From assembly GCF_014836845.1 (NCBI RefSeq), contig NZ_JACSQA010000023.1, positions 1 through 55,322 of the forward strand: a DNA stretch of 55,322 nucleotides, in the 5' to 3' direction. How positions within the stretch are numbered: position 1 is the first letter of the stretch; every line of letters begins with the position of its first letter. Both the position numbers and the translations under genes were made by a program. Below, one piece after another: positions 1-9,502 of the stretch. The notes beneath the pieces were generated by a model. The model ran no database searches, had not been told where the DNA came from, and saw only the letters and a program-made list of their open reading frames with translations. This DNA comes from Ureibacillus galli (GTDB lineage: Bacteria; Bacillota; Bacilli; Bacillales_A; Planococcaceae).

Positions 1-77
1 AGAAACTATTACTTTTATTTTAAAAGAAAAAAGACTGTAGGCAAACTCGAAATTTCGAGTTTGTCTACAGTCTGAAG
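1..77. repeat. Left copy of 77-bp terminal inverted repeat containing a 42-nt near-palindrome
   Basis: Bases 1-77 are the exact reverse complement of bases 55246-55322, and identity stops at base 78. The repeat has a T-rich outer arm (1-31) and a 42-nt palindrome (32-73) whose only imperfect pair is 41/64, a G.T pair that can wobble in RNA. The inner edge overlaps by three bases a second, locus-specific hairpin at 75-102. Copies face outward and follow the last gene on each side. The exact length of 77 also equals a common assembler k-mer, so the breakpoint may be technical even if the repeat is real. Confidence 0.95.
20..73 (-). terminator. Intrinsic terminator of dctA, formed by the repeat hairpin
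   Basis: Read on the minus strand, the 42-nt near-palindrome at 73-32 forms a long stem followed by a tract of six Ts and then more T-rich sequence. It lies downstream of the dctA stop codon, after a second hairpin (102-75) that has no T tract of its own in this direction. This makes a two-hairpin tandem terminator. Confidence 0.85.
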
Positions 78-108
78 TAACTTCTCAGCAGAGAAGTTAC
101 TTTTTTTA

Positions 109-1365
109 TTATGCATGCACTTTTGATTGAGTGATGTGTGCATTTACTTTTTCATCGAATTCTTTTTCTGACTTAGATACTACTACTGTTGCGACACCGT
201 TACCAATTAAGTTCGTTACGGCACGAGCTTCTGACATAAAGCGGTCTACACCGATTAATAGGGCAATACCTTCAACTGGAATCATTGGGAAGGCAGCTAA
301 TGTTGCTGCTAATGTAATGAAACCAGATCCTGTTACACCTGCAGCCCCTTTCGATGTAATCATTAAAATACCAAGAAGTGTTAACACTTGAATCCATGTT
401 AATTCAACATTATAAGCTTGGGCGATAAATAGCGCAGCCATTGATAAGTAAATCGCTGTACCATCAAGATTGAATGAATAACCAGTTGGTACAACTAAAC
501 CAACTACTTGTTTTGAACAACCATAGTTTTCTAATTTACGCATCATAGAAGGTAAAGCGGATTCAGATGATGACGTACCAATAACTAAGAAAATTTCATC
601 TTTAATGTAAGCAATAAATTTAAAAATATTAAATCCATAAAATTTTGCAATGGAACCTAGAATAATAATGAGGAACAGCGCCATTGTAATGTAAACAGCG
701 GCCATCAATAAACCTAAGTTTCCTAGAGATTCTAAACCGAAGTTCCCAATTGTATATGCCATCGCACCGAAAGCTCCAATAGGAGAGAACTTCATTACCA
801 TACCAACAATTTTAAAGAAGATTTCAGATACTTGCTCGAAAATTTGAATAACTGGTCTTGATTTTTCACCTAATGCAGCAGCAGCCATACCGAATAATAC
901 AGCGGCAAATAGTGTTGGTAATAATTCACCGTTTGCAAGAGCTCCTACAAAGTTTTCTGGAATAATACTAGAAATGAAGGCACCAATACCATGCTCAGTT
1001 TCTTCCGCAGCTGTCGTATATTTTGAAATATCTTGATCACTTGCATGGGATGTATCAAGTCCATCACCAGCGTTTACTAATAATGCAACTCCAATACCGA
1101 TTGCTAAGGCAATAGTAGAAACGATTTCGAAGTAAATTAATGCTTTACCACCGATTTTACCAACCTTTTTCATATCTCCCATGCCACCAATACCGATGAC
1201 AACGGTTAAGAAGATGATTGGAGCAATTAACATTTTAATTAATTTAATAAATAAATCCGCTAATACTTTTAAACCAGCACCAAACTCTGGCCAAATCGCT
1301 CCAACGATAATACCTAAAATAATCGCAACGATTACTTGAAACGTTAAATTTTTAAGTAATTTCAT
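109..1365 (-). CDS. dctA: C4-dicarboxylate:cation symporter DctA (B. subtilis DctP type)
   Basis: This 418-residue membrane carrier of the dicarboxylate/amino acid:cation symporter family should import succinate, fumarate and malate with protons or sodium. The serine-rich re-entrant loop [10 protein letters not shown] lies near residues 263-272 and the NLDGT substrate/cation motif at 299-303. The Glu after the triple Ser fits C4-dicarboxylate rather than glutamate carriers. Length is normal for DctA. A good Shine-Dalgarno GGAGG precedes the ATG. It is convergent with nothing to the left and follows dctB on the same strand, with dctS and dctR divergent. This is the gene set of B. subtilis dctB-dctS-dctR-dctP. 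A CcpA-type cre site and an inverted repeat lie in its upstream region, so catabolite repression and DctR activation are likely. Confidence 0.93.
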   Translation of the reverse strand: MKLLKNLTFQVIVAIILGIIVGAIWPEFGAGLKVLADLFIKLIKMLIAPIIFLTVVIGIGGMGDMKKVGKIGGKALIYFEIVSTIALAIGIGVALLVNAGDGLDTSHASDQDISKYTTAAEETEHGIGAFISSIIPENFVGALANGELLPTLFAAVLFGMAAAALGEKSRPVIQIFEQVSEIFFKIVGMVMKFSPIGAFGAMAYTIGNFGLESLGNLGLLMAAVYITMALFLIIILGSIAKFYGFNIFKFIAYIKDEIFLVIGTSSSESALPSMMRKLENYGCSKQVVGLVVPTGYSFNLDGTAIYLSMAALFIAQAYNVELTWIQVLTLLGILMITSKGAAGVTGSGFITLAATLAAFPMIPVEGIALLIGVDRFMSEARAVTNLIGNGVATVVVSKSEKEFDEKVNAHITQSKVHA

Positions 1366-1403
1366 TTCCTTCTTTCCTCCTTGTAAATTTATTGTAAATA
1401 AAA

Positions 1404-1417
1404 TGTTATCGCTTTCA
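1404..1417 (-). promoter_or_regulatory. cre site (CcpA operator) upstream of dctA
   Basis: On the minus strand the 14-mer TGAAAGCGATAACA fits the cre consensus TGWAANCGNTNWCA at every fixed position. It lies about 40-50 bases upstream of the dctA start, where it would overlap the promoter or initial transcript. This suggests glucose repression of dicarboxylate uptake, as reported for dctP in B. subtilis. Confidence 0.75.
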
Positions 1418-1420
1418 TTG

Positions 1421-1442
1421 AAACTATCATAACTGATAGTTT
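1421..1442. promoter_or_regulatory. Candidate DctR operator: inverted repeat upstream of dctA
   Basis: A perfect 9-bp inverted repeat, AAACTATCA - 4 nt - TGATAGTTT, sits directly upstream of the cre site. A further copy of the half-site AAACTATCA occurs at 1503-1511, about 80 bases away. Placement upstream of a promoter controlled by a DctR-type activator makes it a natural operator candidate. Assignment to DctR is inference. Confidence 0.5.
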
Positions 1443-1596
1443 TCTGAAAAAGCTGTTTAGTTTTTAATGGTTATATCGTTCATTTCGTTCAATTAAATGT
1501 GAAAACTATCACAAATGCCTATAAATCAATTAATTCACTGTTATACTACTGATTCAAATTACTTTCATTTTGTTATAGTACAATGGTGGAGTGAAT

Positions 1597-1626
1597 AAAA
1601 AAACTACCTTTTTGTAAAAGGTAGTT
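1597..1626 (-). terminator. Intrinsic terminator of dctB
   Basis: On the minus strand, an 11-bp stem (AACTACCTTTT against its complement, loop of a few bases) at 1626-1602 is followed by a run of seven Ts. It lies just after the dctB stop, separating dctB from dctA transcription. Confidence 0.85.
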
Positions 1627-1653
1627 CCATTTTGTTCATTTTGTTCATTGAAA

Positions 1654-2706
1654 TTATGGGAAAGAGTGATTTAGTTCATCTAATAAATCATCTAAATATT
1701 GATCATTAATCGTATTTTTATAGTGTTCATATATTGGGTGGAGTTTTTCTTTCCATTGTTGTTTGTTTGCTTCATCTAATTCATAGATAGTAACGTTCGG
1801 ATCCGATTGGAGATCCTGTAAATTTTGTTCATTAAATTTTTGAGCTTGTTCAAACTGCCAATTTTGCATTTCTTCAAGAGATTCAATAATAATTTGTTGA
1901 TATTTTTCATCTAACTCATTCCAAAATTGTTCATTCATCAGAACGGCATAAGCTAGAATTCCATGATTGGAGAGGGTAATATGGTTTTCCATTGTATGGA
2001 ATTGCTTAGAATAAATATTAGAAATCGTATTTTCTTGGGCATCTACTAAATGATTTTGCAAGTCACGATAAACATTGCCAAAAGGTGTAGCAATAGGCTC
2101 TGCTTGAAGAAGATGAAATTGCTTTCTTAATATGTTACTTGGCATCATACGAATCCGTTTTCCATTAAATTGTTCAACTTCTAAAATCGGTGATGTCGAA
2201 GCAATTTGTTTAAAACCATTGCTCCAAAACGTTAAGCCTTTAATATGAACGGTTTCAAGCTCCTGTAGTAGAGATTGACTGACGTTTCCGTTTAAAACAT
2301 CTTTTAATTGCTCATTATTCTCAATAAGGAAAGGTAAATCTAGAACTTGCCAATTTGGTAACATATCCGTCATTTTCGAAATGGTTGGAGCAATCATTTG
2401 TACATCATTTTTTAAAAGTGCGTCCAGTTCATTGTCATCACTATATAACATACTGTTTGGATAAACTTGAACGAGGAGATGTCCATCACTTTTTTCCTCG
2501 ACAAGTTGGGCAAATTTTTCTGCTGCTATTCCTTTAGGTGTATTTTCTGCCACAACATGACTAAAATGAATCGTTATTTGATCCTTTAAACCCTCTTGTT
2601 CATCATCATAGGGTAATGCTGTCGGCGAAAAAATATTTTGACGATACCCAAATAGTACGATTAATATAATGATGGTAATTAAAGATCCAGTTAGAAAGTA
2701 TTTCAT
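1654..2706 (-). CDS. dctB: C4-dicarboxylate-binding protein DctB (TRAP DctP-family solute receptor, sensor accessory)
   Basis: The protein has an N-terminal membrane anchor or uncleaved signal segment (about residues 4-22) and no lipobox Cys. A DctP-family periplasmic-binding fold follows, typical of TRAP transporters. No TRAP permease is encoded nearby. In B. subtilis the orthologue YdbE/DctB is an extracellular co-sensor for the DctS kinase, and the present neighbours dctS, dctR and dctA match that role. The open frame extends four codons upstream to a GTG, but the ATG at 2706 is preceded at suitable distance by GGTGA, so I chose it. It is divergent from dctS, with about 90 bases between the starts. 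Confidence 0.85.
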   Translation of the reverse strand: MKYFLTGSLITIIILIVLFGYRQNIFSPTALPYDDEQEGLKDQITIHFSHVVAENTPKGIAAEKFAQLVEEKSDGHLLVQVYPNSMLYSDDNELDALLKNDVQMIAPTISKMTDMLPNWQVLDLPFLIENNEQLKDVLNGNVSQSLLQELETVHIKGLTFWSNGFKQIASTSPILEVEQFNGKRIRMMPSNILRKQFHLLQAEPIATPFGNVYRDLQNHLVDAQENTISNIYSKQFHTMENHITLSNHGILAYAVLMNEQFWNELDEKYQQIIIESLEEMQNWQFEQAQKFNEQNLQDLQSDPNVTIYELDEANKQQWKEKLHPIYEHYKNTINDQYLDDLLDELNHSFP

Positions 2707-2798
2707 TCTCTTCACCACGATTATTGTAAAATAAATATAAAATCATTATAAACTTATTGGATGCGAATAGGACAGCGAAAATTATAGGAGGTTAATGG

Positions 2799-4400
2799 AT
2801 GAAAAAACGGAAATTATCGATGAATAAAAAAATTATGTTTTTGACGTTTTTCATTATAGCCTTCTCCTTTTTAATAGCAGGTACTTTTGTTATTGGAAGT
2901 TTATTTCAAGAAAAAGAAGAAGATATCGGTCAAGAGGCAATGCTTGTAAGTCGAACGGTAGCGAACTTACCAGAAATTAAAACATTATTACAAAGTGAAG
3001 ATTTTGAACAATCATCAAAAAAGATAAATGAAATCATTGGTGAAATACGTTATATCAACAAAGCGGATTACATTGTTGTGATGGACATGAATCGGATTAA
3101 GTATTCCCATCCTTCTAAAGAGGAAATAGGACAAGTTAGTCAATCGACCGATATGGATCCTGCCTTTGCAGAACACTATTATTTATCAAAGGCAAATGGA
3201 GAAGAAGGAACGATGATCCGCGCCTTTGTACCCATTATGAATGAACTGAATATTCAAATTGGAGTTGTGTTAGTCGGTTATTTACTTCCATCTTATCTTC
3301 AAATCGTCGCTGATTATCAATCGGAATTTATTGTGACATTATCTTTATCAATTTTATTTAGTGTTTGGGGAGCCCATACCCTTGGACGTCATATTAAGAA
3401 GCAAATGTTTGGTTTGGAGCCTCATGAAATATCAAAAATGTATGTAGAAAGAACCGAAACATTCAATGCGATGCATGAAGGTATCATTGCTGTTGATAAA
3501 GAGTTAAATATTACAATATTTAATAAGAAGGCATGTGAAATATTAGGAGTGGAAGGAGACCCTTTCCAATATTTAGGCCAAAATATATATGATGTGTTAC
3601 CAGATACACGATTACCTGAAATCGTTTTTTCAGGGAAGCCGGTTTATGATCAAGAAATTTATGTGAATGAACATAGTATAATCAGCAATCGGATTCCGAT
3701 TCTTGTAAATGAAGAAACAGTTGGAGCGGTAGCTGTATTTAAAGATTTAACAGCTTTCAAACAGCTTGCGGAAGAACTAACAGGTGTTAAAGCCTTTGTA
3801 CAGGCATTACGTGTCCAAACCCATGAGTATAAAAATAAACTACATACAATTGCTGGGTTACTTCACCTAGGACACTATCAACAAGCGTTAGCTTATTTGT
3901 CCCAAGTAAAGGATGAACACGATAATGTAACGAAATTTTTAAATGAACGAATTTATAATGAAAATATTTCAGGATTATTATTAAGTAAAATTAGTCGAGG
4001 TAGGGAACTCGGGATTACAGTTAATATTGATAAGGAAAGTAAGTTTACTCAATTTCCAGAGAAATTAGATCATCATGATTTTGTCGTATTATTTGGAAAT
4101 TTAATTGAAAATGCTTTTGATTCGTTAGTGGCTATAGAAAAAGAAAATAAAGAGATTCATATTTCGATTGATGACCATGATGGCATGCTTGCGATTTTAG
4201 TAAGCGATAATGGGATTGGTATGACAGAAGAAGTTAAAGATCGCATTTTTGAAAGTGGATTTTCCACGAAGGATAAAGAGAATCGTGGAATTGGTTTATA
4301 TTTAGTGAAGGAAATTGTGGATAAAGGCAATGGTACAATTGATGTAACAAGCGAACCAAGAAAGGGAACAACTTTTGTAATTACATTTGAAATAGAATAG
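2799..4400 (+). CDS. dctS: C4-dicarboxylate sensor histidine kinase DctS (CitA/DcuS family)
   Basis: This 533-residue kinase has a first membrane helix (about 12-33), an extracytoplasmic PDC/CitA-type ligand domain (about 40-170) with R99 and H104 in an IKYSHP context like that of DcuS, and a second helix (about 175-195). A cytoplasmic PAS domain (about 215-320) leads to the SpoOB-type histidine box HEYKNKLH with phospho-acceptor H342. The ATPase domain shows an N-box (NLIENAF, 434-440), DNGIGM (470-475) and GIGL (497-500). Shine-Dalgarno TAGGAGG precedes the ATG. The partner regulator dctR follows after about 150 bases. It should sense extracellular fumarate/succinate together with DctB and DctA. 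Confidence 0.92.
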   Translation: MKKRKLSMNKKIMFLTFFIIAFSFLIAGTFVIGSLFQEKEEDIGQEAMLVSRTVANLPEIKTLLQSEDFEQSSKKINEIIGEIRYINKADYIVVMDMNRIKYSHPSKEEIGQVSQSTDMDPAFAEHYYLSKANGEEGTMIRAFVPIMNELNIQIGVVLVGYLLPSYLQIVADYQSEFIVTLSLSILFSVWGAHTLGRHIKKQMFGLEPHEISKMYVERTETFNAMHEGIIAVDKELNITIFNKKACEILGVEGDPFQYLGQNIYDVLPDTRLPEIVFSGKPVYDQEIYVNEHSIISNRIPILVNEETVGAVAVFKDLTAFKQLAEELTGVKAFVQALRVQTHEYKNKLHTIAGLLHLGHYQQALAYLSQVKDEHDNVTKFLNERIYNENISGLLLSKISRGRELGITVNIDKESKFTQFPEKLDHHDFVVLFGNLIENAFDSLVAIEKENKEIHISIDDHDGMLAILVSDNGIGMTEEVKDRIFESGFSTKDKENRGIGLYLVKEIVDKGNGTIDVTSEPRKGTTFVITFEIE

Positions 4401-4431
4401 GGAATTTAAATTAGCGTAATAATAGTTCAAT

Positions 4432-4460
4432 TTGACAAGAGATAACTAGGTGATAATAAT
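4432..4460 (+). promoter_or_regulatory. Candidate sigma-A promoter of dctR
   Basis: TTGACA at 4432-4437, a 17-bp spacer and AATAAT at 4455-4460 lie in the 154-base gap between dctS and dctR. The -35 box is a consensus match and the -10 differs by one base. dctR may therefore be transcribed independently as well as from the dctS promoter. Confidence 0.5.
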
Positions 4461-4554
4461 AAAAGAACATGTTTTTCACCTAATAAATGTAAAATTGATA
4501 AGTGGGGAACAACGCGGAAAAATAGAAAATGGGCTAGTTTAGGGGGAATCATGT

Positions 4555-5253
4555 TTGAACTTAATAAAAGTTTTACTCGTAGAAGACGATCCGATGGTCA
4601 GAGAAGTTAATCGACAATTTATTGAACGAGTAGAAGGCTTTAAAGTGGTTGAGATGTGCAATAATGGTGTTGAAGGCTATAAAAAAATTGAACAATTAAA
4701 ACCCGATTTAGTTATAATGGATATTTTTATGCCTGAACAAGATGGGCTTATCACATTACGTAAAATTCGAAGTGCTAATATACCAGTAGATGTTATTACG
4801 GTAACCGCGGCAAATGATATGCAAACTATACAACAAATTTTACACTTAGGTGTATATGATTATATAATGAAGCCTTTTACCTTTGAACGAATACAACAGA
4901 CGCTTTTAAATTACTTTAAATTCAAAGCAAAGTCCGAAGAAGTACAAGATTTAACCCAAAAAGAATTAGATGAGATGATTCGTCCTTATCGGGAAATGGA
5001 AGAGTCTGTTGAAAATGAAATTTCAATTTTATCAGAGCTTCCAAAAGGGTTTAACCGTTCTACTTTAAACAAAGTAATCAAATACGTTAAGGATTCCAAA
5101 GAGGGCGTCTCAGCGGACGAAGTAGCTTCAGGCATTGGGGTTGCCCGTGTTACTGCTAGAAGATATTTAGATTTTCTTGAGAAACAAAATTTCATTAAAG
5201 TAGATGTTCACTACGGTGGAGTAGGTAGACCGATTAATCATTATTTTATTTAA
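4555..5253 (+). CDS. dctR: Response regulator DctR (CitB/DcuR family)
   Basis: The receiver domain has the acidic pocket E10-D11-D12, phospho-acceptor D56 in the VIMDIFMP context, and conserved K106. The C-terminal part (about 165-220) holds a winged helix-turn-helix like that of CitB/DcuR regulators. The start is TTG: AGGGGG lies eight bases upstream, while the nearby ATG at 4551 is out of frame and soon stops. It pairs with DctS and probably activates dctA. Length 232 is normal for the family. Confidence 0.92.
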   Translation: MNLIKVLLVEDDPMVREVNRQFIERVEGFKVVEMCNNGVEGYKKIEQLKPDLVIMDIFMPEQDGLITLRKIRSANIPVDVITVTAANDMQTIQQILHLGVYDYIMKPFTFERIQQTLLNYFKFKAKSEEVQDLTQKELDEMIRPYREMEESVENEISILSELPKGFNRSTLNKVIKYVKDSKEGVSADEVASGIGVARVTARRYLDFLEKQNFIKVDVHYGGVGRPINHYFI

Positions 5254-5267
5254 AATTACTTACTTAG

Positions 5268-5306
5268 AAGTGTATTTCGTTAAAAGTGCGAAATACACTT
5301 TTTCTT
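5268..5306 (+). terminator. Intrinsic terminator of dctR
   Basis: An 11-bp stem, AGTGTATTTCG with its perfect complement, encloses an eight-to-nine-base loop and is followed by TTTTTCTTTT. It lies about 15 bases after the dctR stop. Confidence 0.88.
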
Positions 5307-5401
5307 TTGTTTAATCTATTGAAATTGTACATTTAAAAGCCTATTTGCATATGATACCTTTAGAACAATTAACGTCAAAAGATGCTAGAAAGGAGATTAC
5401 A

Positions 5402-5935
5402 ATGCGTCCTCAAAGTTTCTATCCACAAGTGCCACAAGGTCGTCCCTTTAATCAATTCCCTGGACCTGGACCGATGCCTGGCCCTGGACGTGGGCCAATG
5501 CCAAACTTTGGTCAGCAAATACCTCCGGGTTTCCAACCGGGAATGATGCCGCAATCTGGGCCGATGCCTGGCCCCGGACTTGGACCGGGATCTATCCCAG
5601 GTATTGCTCCGCAAACGTCTACACCGAAATTAGAATCGTTTATGGATACAGCAAATAAATTTTTGGCTACTGCCCAGTCTTTTCAACCATTAATTCAACA
5701 AGCGACACCAATGATTCGAAATTTGCCCGCTTTATGGAAATTATATAAAGGTTTCCAAAGTATGCCGAGTTCCAATGAGACCGAGCAGAAGCAAGATAAA
5801 AAAGGAAAACAAAGTAGTAGAAGGGATTCCTTTGATTCTATCTCAACGTCATCCCGTTCTAAAAAAGGAAGTCCTGAAAAACTTACAACGCGACCATCGA
5901 AACCTCTCATTTATCAACCGCCATATGATTTTTAA
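5402..5935 (+). CDS. yqfQ: YqfQ/VrrA-family proline- and glycine-rich protein
   Basis: The first third (residues about 1-75) is low complexity, rich in Pro, Gly, Met and Gln, and contains two imperfect copies of a PMPGPG block (DNA near 5470-5485 and 5560-5580). The middle (about 80-130) is predicted helical and ordered, and the tail is Ser/Lys-rich ending in YQPPYDF. This layout resembles VrrA/YqfQ proteins of bacilli, whose repeat number varies between strains. The position beside ispH and cshB matches yqfQ in B. subtilis. The ATG at 5402 has AAAGGAGAT upstream; the open frame runs 57 bases further without a ribosome site. Function unknown; a surface or spore-layer role is only a suggestion. 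Confidence 0.72.
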   Translation: MRPQSFYPQVPQGRPFNQFPGPGPMPGPGRGPMPNFGQQIPPGFQPGMMPQSGPMPGPGLGPGSIPGIAPQTSTPKLESFMDTANKFLATAQSFQPLIQQATPMIRNLPALWKLYKGFQSMPSSNETEQKQDKKGKQSSRRDSFDSISTSSRSKKGSPEKLTTRPSKPLIYQPPYDF

Positions 5936-5967
5936 TACTTAAAAATAGAAAAGATTAGTTGGAAGTT

Positions 5968-5996
5968 TTGTATTAAACGTGTTGCTCCGTTATAAT
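5968..5996 (+). promoter_or_regulatory. Sigma-A promoter of ispH
   Basis: TTGTAT (5968-5973), a 17-bp spacer and a consensus TATAAT (5991-5996) lie about 32 bases before the ispH ATG. Confidence 0.72.
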
Positions 5997-6027
5997 AAAA
6001 CTATGTACCAACAAAAGGAGTGACACA

Positions 6028-6996
6028 ATGCAAGTCATTAAAATAAATCCAAGAGGCTACTGTTACGGGGTTGTTGATGCGATGGTTATTGCCCGTAATG
6101 CCTCATTAGATAAAACATTACCGAGACCTATTTATATATTAGGAATGATTGTGCACAATAAACACGTTACAGATGCATTTAAAGAAGAAGGTATTATCAC
6201 ATTAGATGGGGAAAACCGAAAAGAAATTATCGAACAAGTTGAAACGGGTACGGTCATCTTTACGGCCCATGGTGTTTCTCCAGAAATTCGTGAGATTGCT
6301 AGAAAAAAAGGGTTAGTTTCGATTGATGCAACTTGTCCTGACGTAACAGTAACCCACGATTTAATTCGTGAAAAATCAGCTGAAGGTTACGATATTATTT
6401 ATATCGGGAAAAAAGGACATCCTGAACCAGAAGGGGCTATTGGGGTAGCTCCAGACCATGTTCATTTAGTTCAAACGACTGAAGATATCGATCGTTTACA
6501 ATTAGATAACGATAAACTGCTTGTGACAAATCAAACGACAATGAGTCAATGGGACGTAAAAGCAGCGATGGATTATTTAAAACAAAAATATCCCCACATA
6601 CAAGTGCATGAGGAAATTTGTCTAGCTACTCAAGTTCGTCAAGAAGCAGTTGCTGAGCAAGCAGGTGCAGCGGATTTGTTAATCGTAGTAGGAGATCCAA
6701 AATCTAATAACTCGAATCGTTTAACGCAAGTTTCTGAAGAAATCGCCAATACGCCATCCTATCGAATTGCAGATTTATCAGAACTAAAGCTTGAGTGGTT
6801 AGAGGGGATTGAAACTGTGGCAGTTACAGCTGGTGCATCAACGCCAACTCCGATCGTAAAAGAAGTGATTACTTTCTTGGAGAAATATGATCCTAAAGAT
6901 CCTTCAACCCATGAAATAAAAAGAACCGTTACGTTAAATAAAATTTTACCGAAAATTAAAGAACCAAAACCAGTCGACAAAATAATGCCTTACTAA
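6028..6996 (+). CDS. ispH: 4-hydroxy-3-methylbut-2-enyl diphosphate reductase (IspH/LytB)
   Basis: It catalyses the last step of the MEP isoprenoid pathway, reducing HMBPP to IPP and DMAPP with an iron-sulfur cluster. The three cluster cysteines are visible as C12 (RGYCYG), C103 (DATCPDV) and C198 (EICLATQ). Substrate-binding His residues H43, H81 and H131 (HPEPEG) and the SNNSNRL segment are intact. Length 322 is normal for Bacillus-type IspH. The preceding pathway enzyme, ispG, lies in the same window on the other strand. Confidence 0.96.
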   Translation: MQVIKINPRGYCYGVVDAMVIARNASLDKTLPRPIYILGMIVHNKHVTDAFKEEGIITLDGENRKEIIEQVETGTVIFTAHGVSPEIREIARKKGLVSIDATCPDVTVTHDLIREKSAEGYDIIYIGKKGHPEPEGAIGVAPDHVHLVQTTEDIDRLQLDNDKLLVTNQTTMSQWDVKAAMDYLKQKYPHIQVHEEICLATQVRQEAVAEQAGAADLLIVVGDPKSNNSNRLTQVSEEIANTPSYRIADLSELKLEWLEGIETVAVTAGASTPTPIVKEVITFLEKYDPKDPSTHEIKRTVTLNKILPKIKEPKPVDKIMPY

Positions 6997-7012
6997 TAAC
7001 AATTCTTTAAAA

Positions 7013-7042
7013 AATCAGGATGAATATCCTGGTTTTTTTTAT
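7013..7042 (+). terminator. Intrinsic terminator of ispH
   Basis: A nine-base-pair stem around ATCAGGAT/ATCCTGGT with a GAAT loop is followed by eight Ts, some 16 bases after the ispH stop. Confidence 0.88.
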
Positions 7043-7176
7043 TTTTTAAAAGATTCGTGGGCTATGAATATATTAAATATTCAAAAAGCCTTGATATTGT
7101 TGGGATTAACAGTTGTTTTGTTGTGCTTTACATTTCCAAAATGGTACAATATGAAACATGTTAGGAGGTACGAAAA

Positions 7177-8475
7177 ATGTCGAAGTACTCAGATTATGAT
7201 TTTAAGCCATTTTTAAGAGAAGCAATTGCAAAACTTGGCTTTGAAGAACCAACTCCTATTCAAAAAGAGATGATACCTCTTATTTTGAAAGGGAAAAGTG
7301 CAATTGGACAAGCTCATACGGGAACAGGTAAAACCCACAGTTTCCTATTGCCGATTGTGCAACGAATAAATGAAGAAAAACAAGAGGTGCAAGCGGTTAT
7401 CACTTCACCAACGAGGGAACTTGCCCAACAAATTTTTGATGCATTGAATCAGTTAATTGAAGAAACGGATATTCAAGCAAAATTAATTATTGGTGGTACA
7501 GATAAACAACGTACAATTGATAAGTTAAAAACCCAGCCTCATATTGTTGTCGGTACACCAGGAAGAATTCGTGATTTAGTAAAGGAAGGTGCGTTACTAG
7601 TTCATACTGCGCCAATATTAGTAGTGGACGAAGCCGACCTTGCCTTTGATATGGGATTCATTGAAGATATTGATGGATTTGCAACTCATATGCCTGAAAA
7701 TCTAGAAATGTTCGTATTTTCAGCAACGATTCCAGCTAAATTACAGCCATTCTTAAAGAAATATATGGAATCACCAGTTCATATTCAAATGAATGATAAA
7801 AAACCTGCAGCAGAAGGAATTGATTTTATTCTCGTACCAGTTCGCTCAAAATCAAAAAACCGCCGTTTAATGGAAGTAATTGAAGCGATTAATCCGTTTT
7901 TAGCTGTGATTTTTTGTAATACGAGAAAAAATGCTGAATCTGTTGCTGGCTATTTAGCAGAACAAGGGATTCGTGCTGGTCAAATTCATGGCGATTTAAG
8001 TCCACGGGATCGTAAAAAAATGATGAAACAAATTCGTGATTTAGAATTTCAATATATTGTAGCGACTGATTTAGCAGCGCGGGGTATTGATATCCAAGGA
8101 ATCTCCCATGTCATCAACTACGAAATTCCAGAAGATCTTGAATTCTTTATTCACCGAGTTGGTCGAACAGCACGGGCAGGTAATAAAGGTACTGCTATTA
8201 CGTTATTTGAACCTGAAGATGAAGATGCAATAGTACGAGTTGAAAAAATGGGTATCCCATTCGTTCAAAAAGATGTGAAAAATGGGGAATGGATTGAATT
8301 AAAAGAACGCCATGCTCGAAAAAATCGTGTGAAGCATGAGAACGAAATAGACGTTATAGCAAAAGCTCGTGTTCGCAAACCGAAAAAAGTTAAACCTGGC
8401 TATAAACGGAATATGCGTTGGGAAATGGAGAAAATTAAAAAGAAAGAGCGTAAAAAGCGCAATCGCATGAAGTAA
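7177..8475 (+). CDS. cshB: DEAD-box ATP-dependent RNA helicase CshB
   Basis: All helicase motifs are present: Q-motif (PTPIQ, about 25-29), Walker A AHTGTGKT (46-53), PTRELAQ, GTPGR, DEAD (151-154), SAT (182-184), then in the second RecA domain [20 protein letters not shown] and HRVGRTAR. A strongly basic tail from about residue 395 resembles CshB and should bind RNA. Length 432 is close to B. subtilis CshB. It probably unwinds structured RNA, for example in the cold. GGAGG lies before the ATG, a TACAAT -10 element about 30 bases upstream. nfo follows after 16 bases, so the two are likely cotranscribed as in B. subtilis. Confidence 0.94.
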   Translation: MSKYSDYDFKPFLREAIAKLGFEEPTPIQKEMIPLILKGKSAIGQAHTGTGKTHSFLLPIVQRINEEKQEVQAVITSPTRELAQQIFDALNQLIEETDIQAKLIIGGTDKQRTIDKLKTQPHIVVGTPGRIRDLVKEGALLVHTAPILVVDEADLAFDMGFIEDIDGFATHMPENLEMFVFSATIPAKLQPFLKKYMESPVHIQMNDKKPAAEGIDFILVPVRSKSKNRRLMEVIEAINPFLAVIFCNTRKNAESVAGYLAEQGIRAGQIHGDLSPRDRKKMMKQIRDLEFQYIVATDLAARGIDIQGISHVINYEIPEDLEFFIHRVGRTARAGNKGTAITLFEPEDEDAIVRVEKMGIPFVQKDVKNGEWIELKERHARKNRVKHENEIDVIAKARVRKPKKVKPGYKRNMRWEMEKIKKKERKKRNRMK

Positions 8476-8491
8476 TAGGAGGAATTTGAGA

Positions 8492-9379
8492 ATGTTGATA
8501 GGTTCGCACGTTTCAATGAGTGGGAAAGAGATGCTTTTAGCTTCAAGTAAAGAAGCGGCATCTTATGGTGCATCAACCTTTATGATTTATACTGGGGCGC
8601 CTCAAAACACTCGACGTAAACCAATTGAAGAATTAAATATAGAAGCAGGACTAGCACATATGAAAGAAAATGGTCTTTCCAATATTGTCGTTCATGCACC
8701 ATATATTATCAATATTGCGAATACAACAAAACCTGAAACTTTTGCATTAGGAGTCGATTTTTTGCAAAAGGAAATTGAGCGTACTGCTGCAATTGGTGCT
8801 ACTCAAATCGTATTACACCCAGGTGCCCATGTGGGAGCCGGTGTTGAAGCGGGTATTGCTAAAATTATTGAAGGGTTAAATGAAGTATTAGCAACGGATT
8901 ATCCTGTGCAAATTGCATTAGAAACGATGGCAGGCAAAGGTTCGGAAATCGGTAGAACGTTTGAAGAATTAGCTCAAATTTTTGATGGAGTAAAAAATAA
9001 CGATCGTCTATCTGTATGTTTTGATACATGTCATACTCATGATGCCGGCTATGATATCATAAACAACTTTGATGGTGTTTTAGAACAATTTGATCGATTA
9101 ATTGGAATTGATCGAATAAAAGTTGTCCATGTAAATGACAGTAAAAATGTATGTGGAGCGGCAAAAGACCGTCATGAAAATATCGGTTTTGGACATATTG
9201 GCTTTGAAGCCCTTCATCGTATCGTTCACCATGAAAAATTCAAAGATATTCCAAAAATATTAGAAACACCTTGGGTAGGAACAGATTCTAAAAATAAAAA
9301 GGCTCCATATTTATTTGAGATCGCAATGTTAAGATCGGGCAATTATAAACCAGAAGAAATAGAAGCATTACAAATTTAA
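8492..9379 (+). CDS. nfo: Endonuclease IV (AP endonuclease Nfo)
   Basis: This is the zinc-dependent apurinic/apyrimidinic endonuclease of base-excision repair, important in spore-formers. Metal ligands are visible: H68 (VVHAP), H109 (LHPGAH), E144 (LETMAGKG), D178 and H181 ([12 protein letters not shown]), the HVNDSK segment, DRHENIG and the terminal LETP. The predicted 295 residues match the family. The ATG at 8492 lies nine bases after AGGAGG; the upstream in-frame TTG at 8486 is too close to that site. Confidence 0.95.
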   Translation: MLIGSHVSMSGKEMLLASSKEAASYGASTFMIYTGAPQNTRRKPIEELNIEAGLAHMKENGLSNIVVHAPYIINIANTTKPETFALGVDFLQKEIERTAAIGATQIVLHPGAHVGAGVEAGIAKIIEGLNEVLATDYPVQIALETMAGKGSEIGRTFEELAQIFDGVKNNDRLSVCFDTCHTHDAGYDIINNFDGVLEQFDRLIGIDRIKVVHVNDSKNVCGAAKDRHENIGFGHIGFEALHRIVHHEKFKDIPKILETPWVGTDSKNKKAPYLFEIAMLRSGNYKPEEIEALQI

Positions 9380-9384
9380 TTTTA

Positions 9385-9425
9385 AAGTAGATGACTTTTT
9401 ATAGAAAGTTATCTACTTTTTTTAT
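9385..9425 (+). terminator. Intrinsic terminator of cshB-nfo
   Basis: A long stem (AAGTAGAT-ACTTT paired with GAAAGT-ATCTACTT) is followed by a run of Ts. Confidence 0.88.
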
Positions 9426-9502
9426 TCTTTAGCTTAGAAGGTGGGGTAAATGAATAAACTAATAAAAGTTAAAATTCTATTGTAGCTAAATGGGAGGAAT
9501 GA

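Noticed and set aside
5402-5620. Pro/Gly/Met repeat in YqfQ as a collagen-like or tandem-repeat locus
   Set aside because: Only two imperfect copies of the block exist, so it is low complexity rather than a true tandem array.
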